A stretch of DNA of 64,000 nucleotides from Dyadobacter sp. LHD-138 (GTDB taxonomy: Bacteria; Bacteroidota; Bacteroidia; Cytophagales; Spirosomataceae). The notes beneath the pieces are model-generated. The model did not search any database and was not told the DNA's origin. It worked only from the letters and a program-made list of their open reading frames with translations. How positions within the stretch are numbered: the stretch's first letter is position 1; each line of letters opens with the position of its first letter. The stretch covers positions 1 through 64,000 of the forward strand of contig NZ_JAVFVU010000016.1 in assembly GCF_030929615.1 (NCBI RefSeq), read 5' to 3'. Below, piece after piece: positions 1 to 8,595 of this stretch. Both the position numbers and the translations under genes were made by a program.

Positions 1-278
1 TAAAAGCGTTCCGTTCCACCTCACGGGGTGTCAGGGATATTTCATTCTTCCTTTTCAGACTATCCAAACTCTACGCATGAAGTCCCGATTCAATTCCCCC
101 CAAGAATTTGGCTTGTTCCGTTTTTTGACCAAAATGGTTCGAAGGCTCACTTCTCAATCGTTTCCGGCTCATAGCAATATCCAGAATGCATCTGGAAAAA
201 ATCAACTGATAATATATAATTTCCCAAAGAACGGACGTACCAGATTCACTGAATTGAGAATCTGATACGCTTCCAAGA
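1..278. other. Window-edge intergenic stretch, no supported gene
   Basis: I see no convincing gene here. The one open frame on the plus strand (77-265) is Ser/Arg/Asn-rich with no recognisable motif. On the minus strand, the bases left of about position 70 read through an open frame containing LTPREVE, which may be the start of a gene leaving the window on the left. No ATG begins it and too little is visible to call it. Confidence 0.3.
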
Positions 279-1700
279 CTATTTTATTGCGAGTTGCTTT
301 TCCAGCCAAATACCATCCCAGGTCCTTTCCTGCCACTTTGACGAAACTTTTACAGACCCTATTTTCTCCCGGATCTGTTTTTCGTATGGCATAATTCTCG
401 GATCATTGGCAGCCAAAAGTTCATTTAAATACGGCAGCTGGCTATTGCCCAGGCTCATGATGTACTGCATATCCAGGTGATTGGCATAATTAGGATTATA
501 CCAGGTTATTAGCCGGTCCCAATTGATCATGCCATAACATGAAATGACAAAATATAGTACCCAGGCGTTTTGCCGTAATAAATACCAGTTTGTCCGTATC
601 CGATAAATTTTAAGCAAAGTAAGATAAAGGCCAATGCCGGATAACAGCATACCAATAAATACCCAGATCCGTTTGTAGGTTAAGCCAAATGCATCGATGT
701 ACAGGAGATTTTTATAACAGGTAAAGAGAATCAGCATCCCGTTAAGTGCAATCCAGAGTGAAGCCAGCTTAACAAGCCTTTCTTTGCGGACGTAAAAATT
801 CTGATTTGCCCGAAAATAGTACATAATTAATAAAATGGCCACGATTAAACTGACAACCAAAGCTTCAAGTCCCTGATGCACCTGCTCGGAAAAATCCGCA
901 GCCGAATGATTAAGCGCAGGCAGAAATATCTGAAGAATATTAAAAACCAGAAATATCACGATCAGGGCATTGAGCATAATAAACATAACAACCGCCTGTT
1001 TATTCTCATAATAAAGCCCCATCGGCGTTCCTGCGTGTCTTTTTACACGGATTCTGGAAAGCATGTCGGGCTGTTTAATATCCCAATCCGTTAATTTTTC
1101 GATACCCCATGAAAAAAATAAAGGGCAAATAATGATGGCGCTAAAACCGATATAGGCGATCAGTTCAAAGTTAAATTCCCATGCAGGAAAGGTGATTTTC
1201 AGAAAAAAATCAGGATTGGATGCACCGTACAACATGTAAAATATCAGGGTAACCGAAACCGGAGCCACATACAAAGGCATTTTTTTTATTAAAAAAAGCG
1301 ATCGCTGCGGCTTTAGAAACATTTCATGGATGAGTTTTATCCCGCTAATAATCGCCTGTAAAAAGCTGAATAAAAAACTACCGGTAAGGCCATTCATAAA
1401 AGCCACCCACAAACTACTCCGTACTGAAAATACAAATCCGGCAAGCACAATGAAGGAGATATTATAAGCTGCAATATCGCTGAACGTTGCATGCCAGGCG
1501 GTGCCTGTAGCAATGATCAGATGCCCGGTCGCAGCCAGCAGCCAGAATTTTTCGTTTAAAAGACCGTGGTACCAGGTGATAACCGCAACACTCAATAAAG
1601 AAAATACAAGCGCATTAACGCCGGTTGCATTGCTGTAAAACAAATACGTGTGAACAGCGGTCATGGCGAACCAGAGCAGATAAGTACGAAGTTTGATCAT
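279..1700 (-). CDS. DUF4153/DUF4173-type polytopic membrane protein
   Basis: This is a 473-residue integral membrane protein of unknown function. About ten to twelve hydrophobic segments fill residues 5-400. A soluble C-terminal tail follows, holding a conserved-looking stretch (NWDRLITWYNPNYANHLDMQ, then a Leu-rich run). That tail resembles the end of the DUF4153/DUF4173 membrane families, where an Asn-rich element follows the last helix; this is recalled resemblance, not a search. No catalytic motif is visible. The ATG at 1700 is preceded by AT-rich sequence. It is the last gene of the minus-strand block at the window edge, separated from the helicase upstream by a terminator, so it probably has its own promoter. 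Confidence 0.6.
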   Translation of the reverse strand: MIKLRTYLLWFAMTAVHTYLFYSNATGVNALVFSLLSVAVITWYHGLLNEKFWLLAATGHLIIATGTAWHATFSDIAAYNISFIVLAGFVFSVRSSLWVAFMNGLTGSFLFSFLQAIISGIKLIHEMFLKPQRSLFLIKKMPLYVAPVSVTLIFYMLYGASNPDFFLKITFPAWEFNFELIAYIGFSAIIICPLFFSWGIEKLTDWDIKQPDMLSRIRVKRHAGTPMGLYYENKQAVVMFIMLNALIVIFLVFNILQIFLPALNHSAADFSEQVHQGLEALVVSLIVAILLIMYYFRANQNFYVRKERLVKLASLWIALNGMLILFTCYKNLLYIDAFGLTYKRIWVFIGMLLSGIGLYLTLLKIYRIRTNWYLLRQNAWVLYFVISCYGMINWDRLITWYNPNYANHLDMQYIMSLGNSQLPYLNELLAANDPRIMPYEKQIREKIGSVKVSSKWQERTWDGIWLEKQLAIK

Positions 1701-1793
1701 GGTTTTTATATTTTAAAAGTACTTTGTATTACAAAGTAAATAGATTTAAAATTAGAAAGAGAAAGAAAACGTGTTTTTTTTCGGTAAAACAAA

Positions 1794-1828
1794 AAGCGGA
1801 TAATCCTCTGAGAGGTTACCCGCTTTCT
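1794..1828 (-). terminator. Hairpin terminator after the RNA helicase gene
   Basis: An imperfect inverted repeat (arms aaagcgg and ccgcttt, with a second paired block inside) lies just past the helicase stop at 1853. Read on the minus strand it is followed by a T-rich run, as expected for an intrinsic terminator. Confidence 0.6.
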
Positions 1829-1852
1829 ATACTTAAATGATTATTAATTTCC

Positions 1853-3175
1853 TTACCGCGCCACTTCAATCTTGAACTTCTTCCCCTTCATTTTCTCCTC
1901 GAAAATCAGGCTGAGCATCGATTTTACCTTGCTTTTCCTTACGGCTGCGAAGGATATAGTGTCCTTCACCTCGATCAATCCAAGATCTTGTTTTTCAAGT
2001 TTTCCTTTTTGCAATAAAAACCCGACAATATCCATTTTGTTCAATTTGTTCTTTTTACCACCACTGATATAAATGGTCGTCCAGTCCGAGGGAGCCGGCA
2101 AAGTCAGCTTGGCCGGCAGGTCAAGGACCGGCGGCTTTCTGTCGATATAATTCGGTAAAGTATCATCAGCATTCAGCAGGATATAAGCCGTACCTTCAGA
2201 TAACATCCGTGCCGTACGACCATTTCTATGCGTAAACTCATCCCCTTTCATCGGAAGCTCAAAATGGATAACATGCTTCATATCAGGAATATCCAGACCT
2301 CTCGCTGCTAAATCCGTTGCAGCCAGGTATAAGACCGATCCATTCCGAAAACGAATCAAGGTACGCTCGCGCTCTTCTTGTTCAAGCTTGCCGTGAAAAT
2401 AGGTACAGTCGATACCTTCTTCTTTTAATATACTGCTTAATCTTTCCACCGATTCCCGCAGATTGCAGAAAATCAATGTTGATTCCGCCCCCAGGAAACT
2501 AAGAAGCTGCACAAGCTTCTCGGTTTTATCCTTTTTCTCGGACAAAACCAGTTTAACCGTTAAGCCGCTATTTTGTTTTTTGTTTCCGATAAAATCCAGT
2601 TCGACCGGATTTTTCACTCTGGTAAATGCCGGTACTTTTGTCCCTGCCGTAGCCGACACAAGAATTGTCTTTTTCAATGCGCGAAGATTGCCCATGATCT
2701 CCCCCATTTCATCCTGAAAACCAAGCTCCAGCGACTTATCAAATTCGTCGAGAATCAGTGTCGTAATTTTTCTGGTTGTAAAAGTTTTGCGGAAAATATG
2801 GTCCATCAGCCTGCCGGGCGTTCCAATCAAAAGGGCAGGCGCCTCACTCAGACTTCTGATTTCCGTCTGCATATCATGACCGCCATAACAACAGGTAACC
2901 TTAAAACCCGTTGACATTTTCCGCCACACCTGCTCAATCTGTAATGCCAGTTCTCTTGTCGGTACAACAACCATGCACTGCACGTCCGCGATATCTTTTT
3001 GCAAAATGGATAAAAGCGGCAGCAGAAACGCCAGTGTTTTACCTGAACCTGTTGGCGATAGTAAAAGTATTTCTGAATTTTCCTGAATCGCTGTATTTGC
3101 TTGCTGCTGCATTTCATTCAATGCAACAATACCCAGCCCTGAAAGCGTGGTCTCTAAGTTTTCCTGATTTGACAT
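1853..3175 (-). CDS. DEAD-box family ATP-dependent RNA helicase, DbpA-like
   Basis: This 440-residue protein has both RecA-like helicase domains and a C-terminal RNA-binding domain. Visible motifs in order are SPTGSGKT (motif I), PTRELALQ (Ia), LDEFD in place of DEAD (motif II), SAT (III), TDLAARGLD (V) and HRNGRTAR (VI). The last ~70 residues, with IYISGGKKNKL, resemble the DbpA RNA-binding domain, which in E. coli targets 23S rRNA hairpin 92. A ribosome-assembly role is therefore likely but inferred. I chose the ATG at 3175 over an upstream in-frame start at 3214, because a TACCTTTG box ends four bases before it and N-terminal family similarity starts here. DEFD keeps the Asp-Glu and final Asp needed for ATP hydrolysis. 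Confidence 0.88.
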   Translation of the reverse strand: MSNQENLETTLSGLGIVALNEMQQQANTAIQENSEILLLSPTGSGKTLAFLLPLLSILQKDIADVQCMVVVPTRELALQIEQVWRKMSTGFKVTCCYGGHDMQTEIRSLSEAPALLIGTPGRLMDHIFRKTFTTRKITTLILDEFDKSLELGFQDEMGEIMGNLRALKKTILVSATAGTKVPAFTRVKNPVELDFIGNKKQNSGLTVKLVLSEKKDKTEKLVQLLSFLGAESTLIFCNLRESVERLSSILKEEGIDCTYFHGKLEQEERERTLIRFRNGSVLYLAATDLAARGLDIPDMKHVIHFELPMKGDEFTHRNGRTARMLSEGTAYILLNADDTLPNYIDRKPPVLDLPAKLTLPAPSDWTTIYISGGKKNKLNKMDIVGFLLQKGKLEKQDLGLIEVKDTISFAAVRKSKVKSMLSLIFEEKMKGKKFKIEVAR

Positions 3176-3179
3176 GGGA

Positions 3180-3187
3180 CAAAGGTA
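3180..3187 (-). promoter_or_regulatory. Bacteroidota -7 promoter box TACCTTTG abutting the helicase ATG
   Basis: On the minus strand the sequence reads TACCTTTGTCCCATG, a perfect match to the Bacteroidota -7 consensus TAnnTTTG. Only four bases separate it from the helicase start codon, which predicts a leaderless or nearly leaderless mRNA. No convincing -33 TTG element was found. Confidence 0.45.
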
Positions 3188-3220
3188 CTCTGTTCTGCGA
3201 CGAAAACCGTGCACCGGAAA

Positions 3221-3694
3221 TTATTTGATCTTTATTGTCCCTTTAAACCGCTTTGGCTGATTGTATAAAACCAGTCCAAGTAATTTCCATTGATGATCTC
3301 CGGCCACATCATAATGTATTACACCGTTGTTCAAATAGGTATACGTCAGCCCGGGCGCCCATTCATGCCCAATTACCGTTCCTGACTTCAATACCTTACC
3401 AGACAATTGTCCGCTGTAAATAGAATCCTTACGATACACATACATCAGGTCCAGGTTATAAGAGAGTGACTCTTCCAGATTTTCCGTACCGGCTATTTCA
3501 TGCGCCCTCAACTGATTGGCCTGACTTTGATTGTTAACAACGGCACTGCGCATAAAAGACAAAATGCCGACAATAAATACAACCGCAGAAAGCATTCCGA
3601 GATTTTTCAACACCAATTTCAATACACTGAACACGATCAGCAGGAACCAGACCAGCATGCCCAGATTCAGCAAAGACCATAAAAGATAATTCAT
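3221..3694 (-). CDS. Hypothetical membrane-anchored protein
   Basis: This is a 157-residue protein I do not recognise. Two hydrophobic segments (about residues 5-30 and 34-52) are followed by a polar domain of roughly 100 residues ending in KRFKGTIKIK, probably exposed on one side of the membrane. No cysteine motif, catalytic signature or lipobox is visible. It lies 45 bp upstream of the helicase gene on the same strand, but a promoter-like box sits between them, so co-transcription is uncertain. A strong terminator ahead of its start separates it from the aldo/keto reductase gene. Confidence 0.6.
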   Translation of the reverse strand: MNYLLWSLLNLGMLVWFLLIVFSVLKLVLKNLGMLSAVVFIVGILSFMRSAVVNNQSQANQLRAHEIAGTENLEESLSYNLDLMYVYRKDSIYSGQLSGKVLKSGTVIGHEWAPGLTYTYLNNGVIHYDVAGDHQWKLLGLVLYNQPKRFKGTIKIK

Positions 3695-3717
3695 TTTTGC
3701 ATTTTAAGTTGAATGAA

Positions 3718-3756
3718 AAATAGAAAAGCAGCCAGATTCCAGCTGCTTTTCTATTT
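3718..3756. terminator. Perfect 15-bp hairpin terminator after the aldo/keto reductase gene
   Basis: The arms aaatagaaaagcagc and gctgcttttctattt are fully complementary around a 9-nt loop, with A/T runs at both edges. It lies just past the stop of the minus-strand reductase gene at 3776. Confidence 0.8.
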
Positions 3757-3775
3757 TAATTTGTAATCAATCCGG

Positions 3776-4798
3776 CTATTGCGGGATCCTGTCCCTGCCC
3801 TGCCGTTCAAACATCCATTGCGGATACTCCGTACTTAATAAACTGGCTTCGTACAACTGGGCAAGATCAGATTGCGACAACGAAATGGTTGTTGCTGCGA
3901 TATTTTCTTTCAATTGCTCCGGCTTTTTCGCGCCAATGATCAGGCTCGTCACGCTTTTTTGACTCAATACCCAGGCCAGCGCGATTTGTGCGACTGATAC
4001 GCCATGGGCTTCCGCAATCGGCTGAATAACTTCAATAATATCGTATGCTTTCTCCTTGTCAATCGGAGGAAAGTCAAAACTGTCACGGCGATTATCGCCC
4101 GAAGTTTTATTGTTTCTTGTATATTTTCCAGAAAGAAAACCACCCGCCAGCGGGCTCCATGGCATTAAAGCAAGGTTTTGATCTTCCATCATCGGAATCA
4201 GCTCACGTTCGAGCTCGCGGTTGGCGATGGAATAATAATGCTGACAAGCCACGAATTTCGTCCATCCGTTTTTCTCGGCAATACCATTCGCCTTCATGAT
4301 CTGCCACGCCGCATGGTTGCTCACGCCGAGATAACGTACTTTTCCCGAACGGACGATATCTTCCAGACCGCGCATCGTTTCTTCAAGCGACGTGTAAGCA
4401 TCTACGCCATGAATATAAAATAAGTCAATATGATCCGTGCCAAGTCTGCGCAAACTATCCTCTACGGAATCCATGATGTGCAGCCTCGATAAGCCAATCT
4501 GGTTCGCACCGGGCGCCATTCTACCTCTGGCTTTAGTAGCGACAACCACCTCGCTTCTGCTAATACCTAAATCTTTAAAAGCTTTCCCCAGTATTTCCTC
4601 GGATTTGCCATAAGAATAGACATTCGCGGTATCAAAGAAATTAATCCCGCTATCAAAAGCCGTTTTTATCAATGCATTGCCTTCTTCCTGCTGAAGCTTT
4701 CCAATGGCTTCCCAATATCCATCTCCACCGAATGTCATCGTACCAAAACAAAGTTCTGAAACCAGGACACCCGTATTTCCTAAAAACTTATACTTCAT
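3776..4798 (-). CDS. Aldo/keto reductase
   Basis: This 340-residue cytosolic NADPH-dependent oxidoreductase of the AKR superfamily is expected to fold as a (beta/alpha)8 barrel and reduce carbonyls to alcohols. The catalytic tetrad is intact: Asp56 and Tyr61 (in FFDTANVYSYGKSE), Lys89 (VATK) and His130 (FYIHG). A C-terminal LIIGAKKPEQLKEN stretch is the usual cofactor-binding region. The length suits the YajO/YhdN-like subgroup; the substrate cannot be read from sequence. It stands alone between a terminator and the GroES-like gene, so no pathway is implied by context. Confidence 0.9.
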   Translation of the reverse strand: MKYKFLGNTGVLVSELCFGTMTFGGDGYWEAIGKLQQEEGNALIKTAFDSGINFFDTANVYSYGKSEEILGKAFKDLGISRSEVVVATKARGRMAPGANQIGLSRLHIMDSVEDSLRRLGTDHIDLFYIHGVDAYTSLEETMRGLEDIVRSGKVRYLGVSNHAAWQIMKANGIAEKNGWTKFVACQHYYSIANRELERELIPMMEDQNLALMPWSPLAGGFLSGKYTRNNKTSGDNRRDSFDFPPIDKEKAYDIIEVIQPIAEAHGVSVAQIALAWVLSQKSVTSLIIGAKKPEQLKENIAATTISLSQSDLAQLYEASLLSTEYPQWMFERQGRDRIPQ

Positions 4799-4869
4799 AA
4801 AATAGTCTGTTTTTAATGAATACTATAACCGTCCTTAAAAGTAAGGTTTATTTCAGCAGGGAAAGAGCA

Positions 4870-5250
4870 TTATTCAAACAAATCTTCCGACCTGTCCAGC
4901 ATCAAAATGGAGCCCTGAGGCACGATAACATATTTTTCTCCATCGTATTCCAGATCGATGGCATTTCTTTGCAGATAAATCGCAATATCGCCTTCCTTGG
5001 CCTGCAACGGCATGTATTTCAGCTTTTCCTCCACCTCTTTCCAGGACTCATCCTCCGACGCAGACGGAATTGGATAACCCGGCCCCACTTTGATCACATA
5101 ACCGCTTTGCACCTGTTCCTTTTCAGTGATGGTGGGCGGCAAATACAGGCCGGTGTTCGTGCGGTCCGTAGGACTTTTGGGTTTAATCAAAACGCGGTCT
5201 CCTACGATGATCAATCTTCTTAATCGGTTATCTGCTGTAACTTCGTACAT
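4870..5250 (-). CDS. GroES-like co-chaperonin, extended form
   Basis: This 126-residue protein matches the GroES fold: GDRVLIKP near the start, a mobile-loop-like GLYLPP segment (residues 39-44), KVGPG, EGD and a C-terminal IVPQGSILMLD. Classical GroES is about 95 residues. The extra ~30 residues form an acidic insertion (SASEDESWKEVEEK) between the strands after KVGPG. No GroEL gene is nearby, so this may be a second GroES paralogue with a specialised role rather than the main groES. Whether it partners GroEL cannot be decided from the sequence. Confidence 0.75.
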   Translation of the reverse strand: MYEVTADNRLRRLIIVGDRVLIKPKSPTDRTNTGLYLPPTITEKEQVQSGYVIKVGPGYPIPSASEDESWKEVEEKLKYMPLQAKEGDIAIYLQRNAIDLEYDGEKYVIVPQGSILMLDRSEDLFE

Positions 5251-5363
5251 ATATCAATTCTGTCGCGGTGCGACGTTATGGTTAATTTTATAAAATCTTA
5301 CCTAAAAAATAATACTCAGCGGTTTCACTGTCAGGTTGGCAGAAATCGGGATATAGAAAACCT

Positions 5364-5389
5364 GATTTTCAAATTATCCATTGAAAATC
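5364..5389 (-). terminator. Possible weak terminator after the glycan operon
   Basis: A 9-bp perfect inverted repeat (gattttcaa / ttgaaaatc) lies 24 bp past the MBOAT gene stop. It is A/T-rich with only a modest T run, so the call is tentative. Confidence 0.35.
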
Positions 5390-5412
5390 TGACATTGTAT
5401 GATTTCCCGTGA

Positions 5413-6873
5413 TCAGAATTGGAAGTAAATAAACTGATTTTTTATGACCACACCCAGAAAGTAAACCAGGGACAAAATCGTTATGAAAAGCAACACAAAA
5501 ACAGTCGTATTTTTCGTCGGGATATGCTGGCAATAATGTTCTTTAACCAAAAGAAAAACAATCAGAAAGACGCAAAACCACATTTCAACGTGATTGAACG
5601 GTGTATTGATTTTGTCACTCAATGATAAGGTTGTAATTTGTTTGAATATAATGACTGACTTGGTGATGTTATTTCTAAAAAACACCCATGTAAGTGTTAC
5701 CAGAATAAAGGTCATTAAAACATTAAATGTCCGGACTATCGCATTATTAGGAATCGAAATTCCGGCATTTTTCAACCACTTATCGCGCAGGGATGCCGTA
5801 ACCTGATACGTACCGTGCAGAGCTCCCCAAATCACAAATTGCCAGAATGGACCATGCCATAAACCACTCACCAGAAAGACGATGAACTGGTTGCGGTATT
5901 TGTTAAATTCACCTTTACGATTACCGCCCAGCGGGATATACAAGTAATCCCGAAACCAGGAAGATAACGAAATATGCCAGCGTCCCCAGAATTCGGCTAC
6001 CGATTTTGACTCATAAGGCGAACGGAAGTTATCCATTAATGTAAAACCCATCACGCGCGCCGCACCAATGGCAATGTCAGAGTATCCTGAGAAATCGCAG
6101 TAGATCTGGAATGAGTAAAAGACCATCGCAGTAACCAAAGTTAATCCATTTTGGTCCGACGGAGCCAGATAGGCATGATCCACAACCATAGAAAGTCGGT
6201 CGGCAATCACCAGTTTCTTAAAGAAGCCAAATGCCATCTGCATCAAACCCGACTTTACCTTTTCAAAATCGTACTTAAAATAGGAATGAAACTGGTAAAG
6301 CATATTCTGCGGCCGCTCGATCGGACCGGCCACCAGCTGGGGATAAAACATCACATAGAGCGCATAAATACCAAAATTACGCTCAGGCGCCTGGTTTCCG
6401 CGATATACTTCAATGGTATAACTCATGGCCTGGAACGTGTGGAACGACAAACCGATCGGCAGTAAAATGTGACCCGCATTGTCCACCATCCAGGCAAGGA
6501 TTGGCCGCGGAATCACCCTTTCCAGGTGCGGGATCATCGGGTGAAACCCAATACTTTCCATTAAATTATTAAAAGAATTTTCGAGAAAATCGTAGTATTT
6601 AAAGAAACAGAGAATACCGATATTTGAAATAAGGCTGATGATCAGTAAGAGCTTCTTCTGTTTTTGATCCTTTGTCTGGGCAATCCAGATCCCAGCATAA
6701 TAATCGATAACGATGGTAGCAAACAGGATTAGGATAAAAACCGGTTTGAAAACCATGTAAAAATAGCAGCTCGCTGCCAGCAGCAACATCCACCGTCCCC
6801 GCCACGACAGGCAGAAATATGCCAGCGTAACCACTATAAAAAAGATTAGAAACTGTATTGAATTAAAAAGCAT
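5413..6873 (-). CDS. MBOAT family O-acyltransferase (AlgI-like)
   Basis: This 486-residue polytopic membrane protein has the signatures of membrane-bound O-acyltransferases. They include LLPIGLSFHTFQAMSY, VAGPIERPQ, FWGRWHISLSSWFRDYLYIP and the catalytic histidine region SGLWHGPFWQFVIWGALHG. AlgI-type members take an acyl group, usually acetyl, across the membrane for O-acylation of polysaccharides, and normally work with an SGNH/AlgJ-like partner. No such partner is visible here. It is the last gene of a minus-strand operon after a GT2 and two GT-C-like membrane proteins, with a 21-bp gap to the gene before it. O-acetylation of the glycan made by those genes is the simplest reading (inference). 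Confidence 0.9.
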   Translation of the reverse strand: MLFNSIQFLIFFIVVTLAYFCLSWRGRWMLLLAASCYFYMVFKPVFILILFATIVIDYYAGIWIAQTKDQKQKKLLLIISLISNIGILCFFKYYDFLENSFNNLMESIGFHPMIPHLERVIPRPILAWMVDNAGHILLPIGLSFHTFQAMSYTIEVYRGNQAPERNFGIYALYVMFYPQLVAGPIERPQNMLYQFHSYFKYDFEKVKSGLMQMAFGFFKKLVIADRLSMVVDHAYLAPSDQNGLTLVTAMVFYSFQIYCDFSGYSDIAIGAARVMGFTLMDNFRSPYESKSVAEFWGRWHISLSSWFRDYLYIPLGGNRKGEFNKYRNQFIVFLVSGLWHGPFWQFVIWGALHGTYQVTASLRDKWLKNAGISIPNNAIVRTFNVLMTFILVTLTWVFFRNNITKSVIIFKQITTLSLSDKINTPFNHVEMWFCVFLIVFLLVKEHYCQHIPTKNTTVFVLLFITILSLVYFLGVVIKNQFIYFQF

Positions 6874-6894
6874 CAGTAACGAACGCGCATAGTG

Positions 6895-8595
6895 TTATTG
6901 AATAATTACCTTCTGGTTGGTCTGCGAAACCCTGGTACCATTTTTCGATACATTCCAGACTCCAATTTTATATTCTCCGGCCCGGATCGTACCCTTGGGA
7001 CAAATCGCGCCGGTGTTATTTAAAGGAAAGGAAAACAAATACAGGTTGTTTTCTGATTCTAAAACAGCATAATTCCTTTCGCCTGAAACCGTTTGAAAAT
7101 CATGACCGATATTCAAAACATCCGGCGAGGAATTATTCAGCACAACATTTACAGAGGTCATCCCTGACGAATCTGCCAGTGAGATTTTATCTTCATCTGC
7201 ATGAATAAGCGGCTTCGGTAAAGAATAAATGCCCATTTTATCAACCTTTAATAGGGTCGTCGCCAGCATGGTTTCAAAGGCACTGTTTTTCGTAGCACCT
7301 AAACCGACACCGTTTCTCTTTTGGTTGAACGCAAAAGCGGTACGTACCACGCCTGTCTCCTCGATGATCGGCAAATAGTTTACGAACGTCGATGCCCAGA
7401 CACCAATGGAAACCAATAACATCAGTACAAAAACCAAAATCTGGTTTCTGCCCTCGAATGACTGCACGACGATGATGTAAATAACCGAAGTCATTACCGC
7501 GGGATACATTTTATAAGTGCTCCAAAGGATAATATGCGGGTCAAATCGGGTCCTGAAAACGACCACGAGAATCATGCTGATCAGGACGTACACCAATGTC
7601 CCAAGCCAGAACGCGTTCCAGCGGTTGTTATCATGCTGTACTTTGGGCAGCCCTTTAAACCTTTTTGCAAGTTGGTCAGGAATCCACTGCCCCCAGAAAG
7701 GTGATGTGGATAAAATACCGATAAGCCAGGTCGAAAAAACCACAAATAACGCCAGTCCGGCCAGCGTCGGAATGATCATTCGTTTGGCAAATGCGGCATT
7801 GGCGATGATATCAAAATCTCCTCCCAGCATGGTGAAAAACGCAAGGAAGGTGCGGAAAGGATATTGCAGAATGTAATCGAAAGCCTTATCATTTCCCTGC
7901 ACAAAATCGAAACCATGGAAATAAAGATAAATGGCAACGGCACCCGAAATTGTCCATAGCACAGCATCGCGCCAACGCACCTGAAATAGCAAAAGCACCA
8001 GTCCTGAAGGCCAGACCATCATGCCGTTGCCCATGCTGAACGTATCAATATAAGCCAGCAATAATGCCAGAAACAACGGAAACGTCTTCTGTTTGGCAAG
8101 AAAATACAAACTGGCAACAGATAACAAAATCACCATCTGATACTGCAATGACATGATTGTCATGAAAGTACCGGCATAGGACTGAAAGTTAAAGATGAAG
8201 AAAGCGATTGGCACAGCCAGTACCCATTTGCCGCCCTGACGCAGATAACTGTAAGCAAGCAATCCAAACAAAACGAGAACGCTCAGGTTTCCACAAAATG
8301 CCAGATCACGGAAATTAAGCTTATTCGTTAAAAAATATTGCCCCAAAACAATCAGACGCGCAGCCAGAACCCTATGTTCGTTGTTCGGAAAAATAATGGT
8401 CTGCCATTTTTCGATCAGCAAAGGCGCTTCAATCCAGTTGATCAGGAAATAAGGGATATTTTCAACATCGTCGAACCAGGGAATGTTGATGCTGTATTTT
8501 ACACAGAAATAGTAAAATACGACGATCACAGCCAGTGGTAACAATCCAAGGAAAAATCGAACGGGAAGCGGTATGTTTTTTTCCTGACTATTCAT
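6895..8595 (-). CDS. Polytopic membrane protein, GT-C glycosyltransferase-like
   Basis: This 566-residue protein has about ten to twelve transmembrane segments and a soluble C-terminal domain of ~100 residues. A first-loop segment contains WFDDVEN and then FPNNEHRVLAARL. A loop acidic pair followed by an NEHR-type motif is typical of uncharacterised polyprenyl-phosphate-sugar-dependent (GT-C fold) transferases, though I cannot name the family. The ATG at 8595 overlaps the end of the preceding gene by 8 bp; an upstream in-frame ATG at 8685 would add 30 residues inside that gene and is less likely. The tight packing implies translational coupling and a shared surface-glycan function with its neighbours. 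Confidence 0.7.
   Translation of the reverse strand: MNSQEKNIPLPVRFFLGLLPLAVIVVFYYFCVKYSINIPWFDDVENIPYFLINWIEAPLLIEKWQTIIFPNNEHRVLAARLIVLGQYFLTNKLNFRDLAFCGNLSVLVLFGLLAYSYLRQGGKWVLAVPIAFFIFNFQSYAGTFMTIMSLQYQMVILLSVASLYFLAKQKTFPLFLALLLAYIDTFSMGNGMMVWPSGLVLLLFQVRWRDAVLWTISGAVAIYLYFHGFDFVQGNDKAFDYILQYPFRTFLAFFTMLGGDFDIIANAAFAKRMIIPTLAGLALFVVFSTWLIGILSTSPFWGQWIPDQLAKRFKGLPKVQHDNNRWNAFWLGTLVYVLISMILVVVFRTRFDPHIILWSTYKMYPAVMTSVIYIIVVQSFEGRNQILVFVLMLLVSIGVWASTFVNYLPIIEETGVVRTAFAFNQKRNGVGLGATKNSAFETMLATTLLKVDKMGIYSLPKPLIHADEDKISLADSSGMTSVNVVLNNSSPDVLNIGHDFQTVSGERNYAVLESENNLYLFSFPLNNTGAICPKGTIRAGEYKIGVWNVSKNGTRVSQTNQKVIIQ

Noticed and set aside
1..70. Minus-strand frame with LTPREVE, resembling the start of a LuxR-type HTH
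   Set aside because: Following residues (ERNAF) do not fit the HTH pattern, there is no ATG, and the frame leaves the window after about 20 codons.
2663..3175. Helicase judged inactive because motif II reads DEFD
   Set aside because: The metal- and water-positioning Asp-Glu and the last Asp are kept and all other motifs are intact, so this is a motif variant rather than a dead enzyme.
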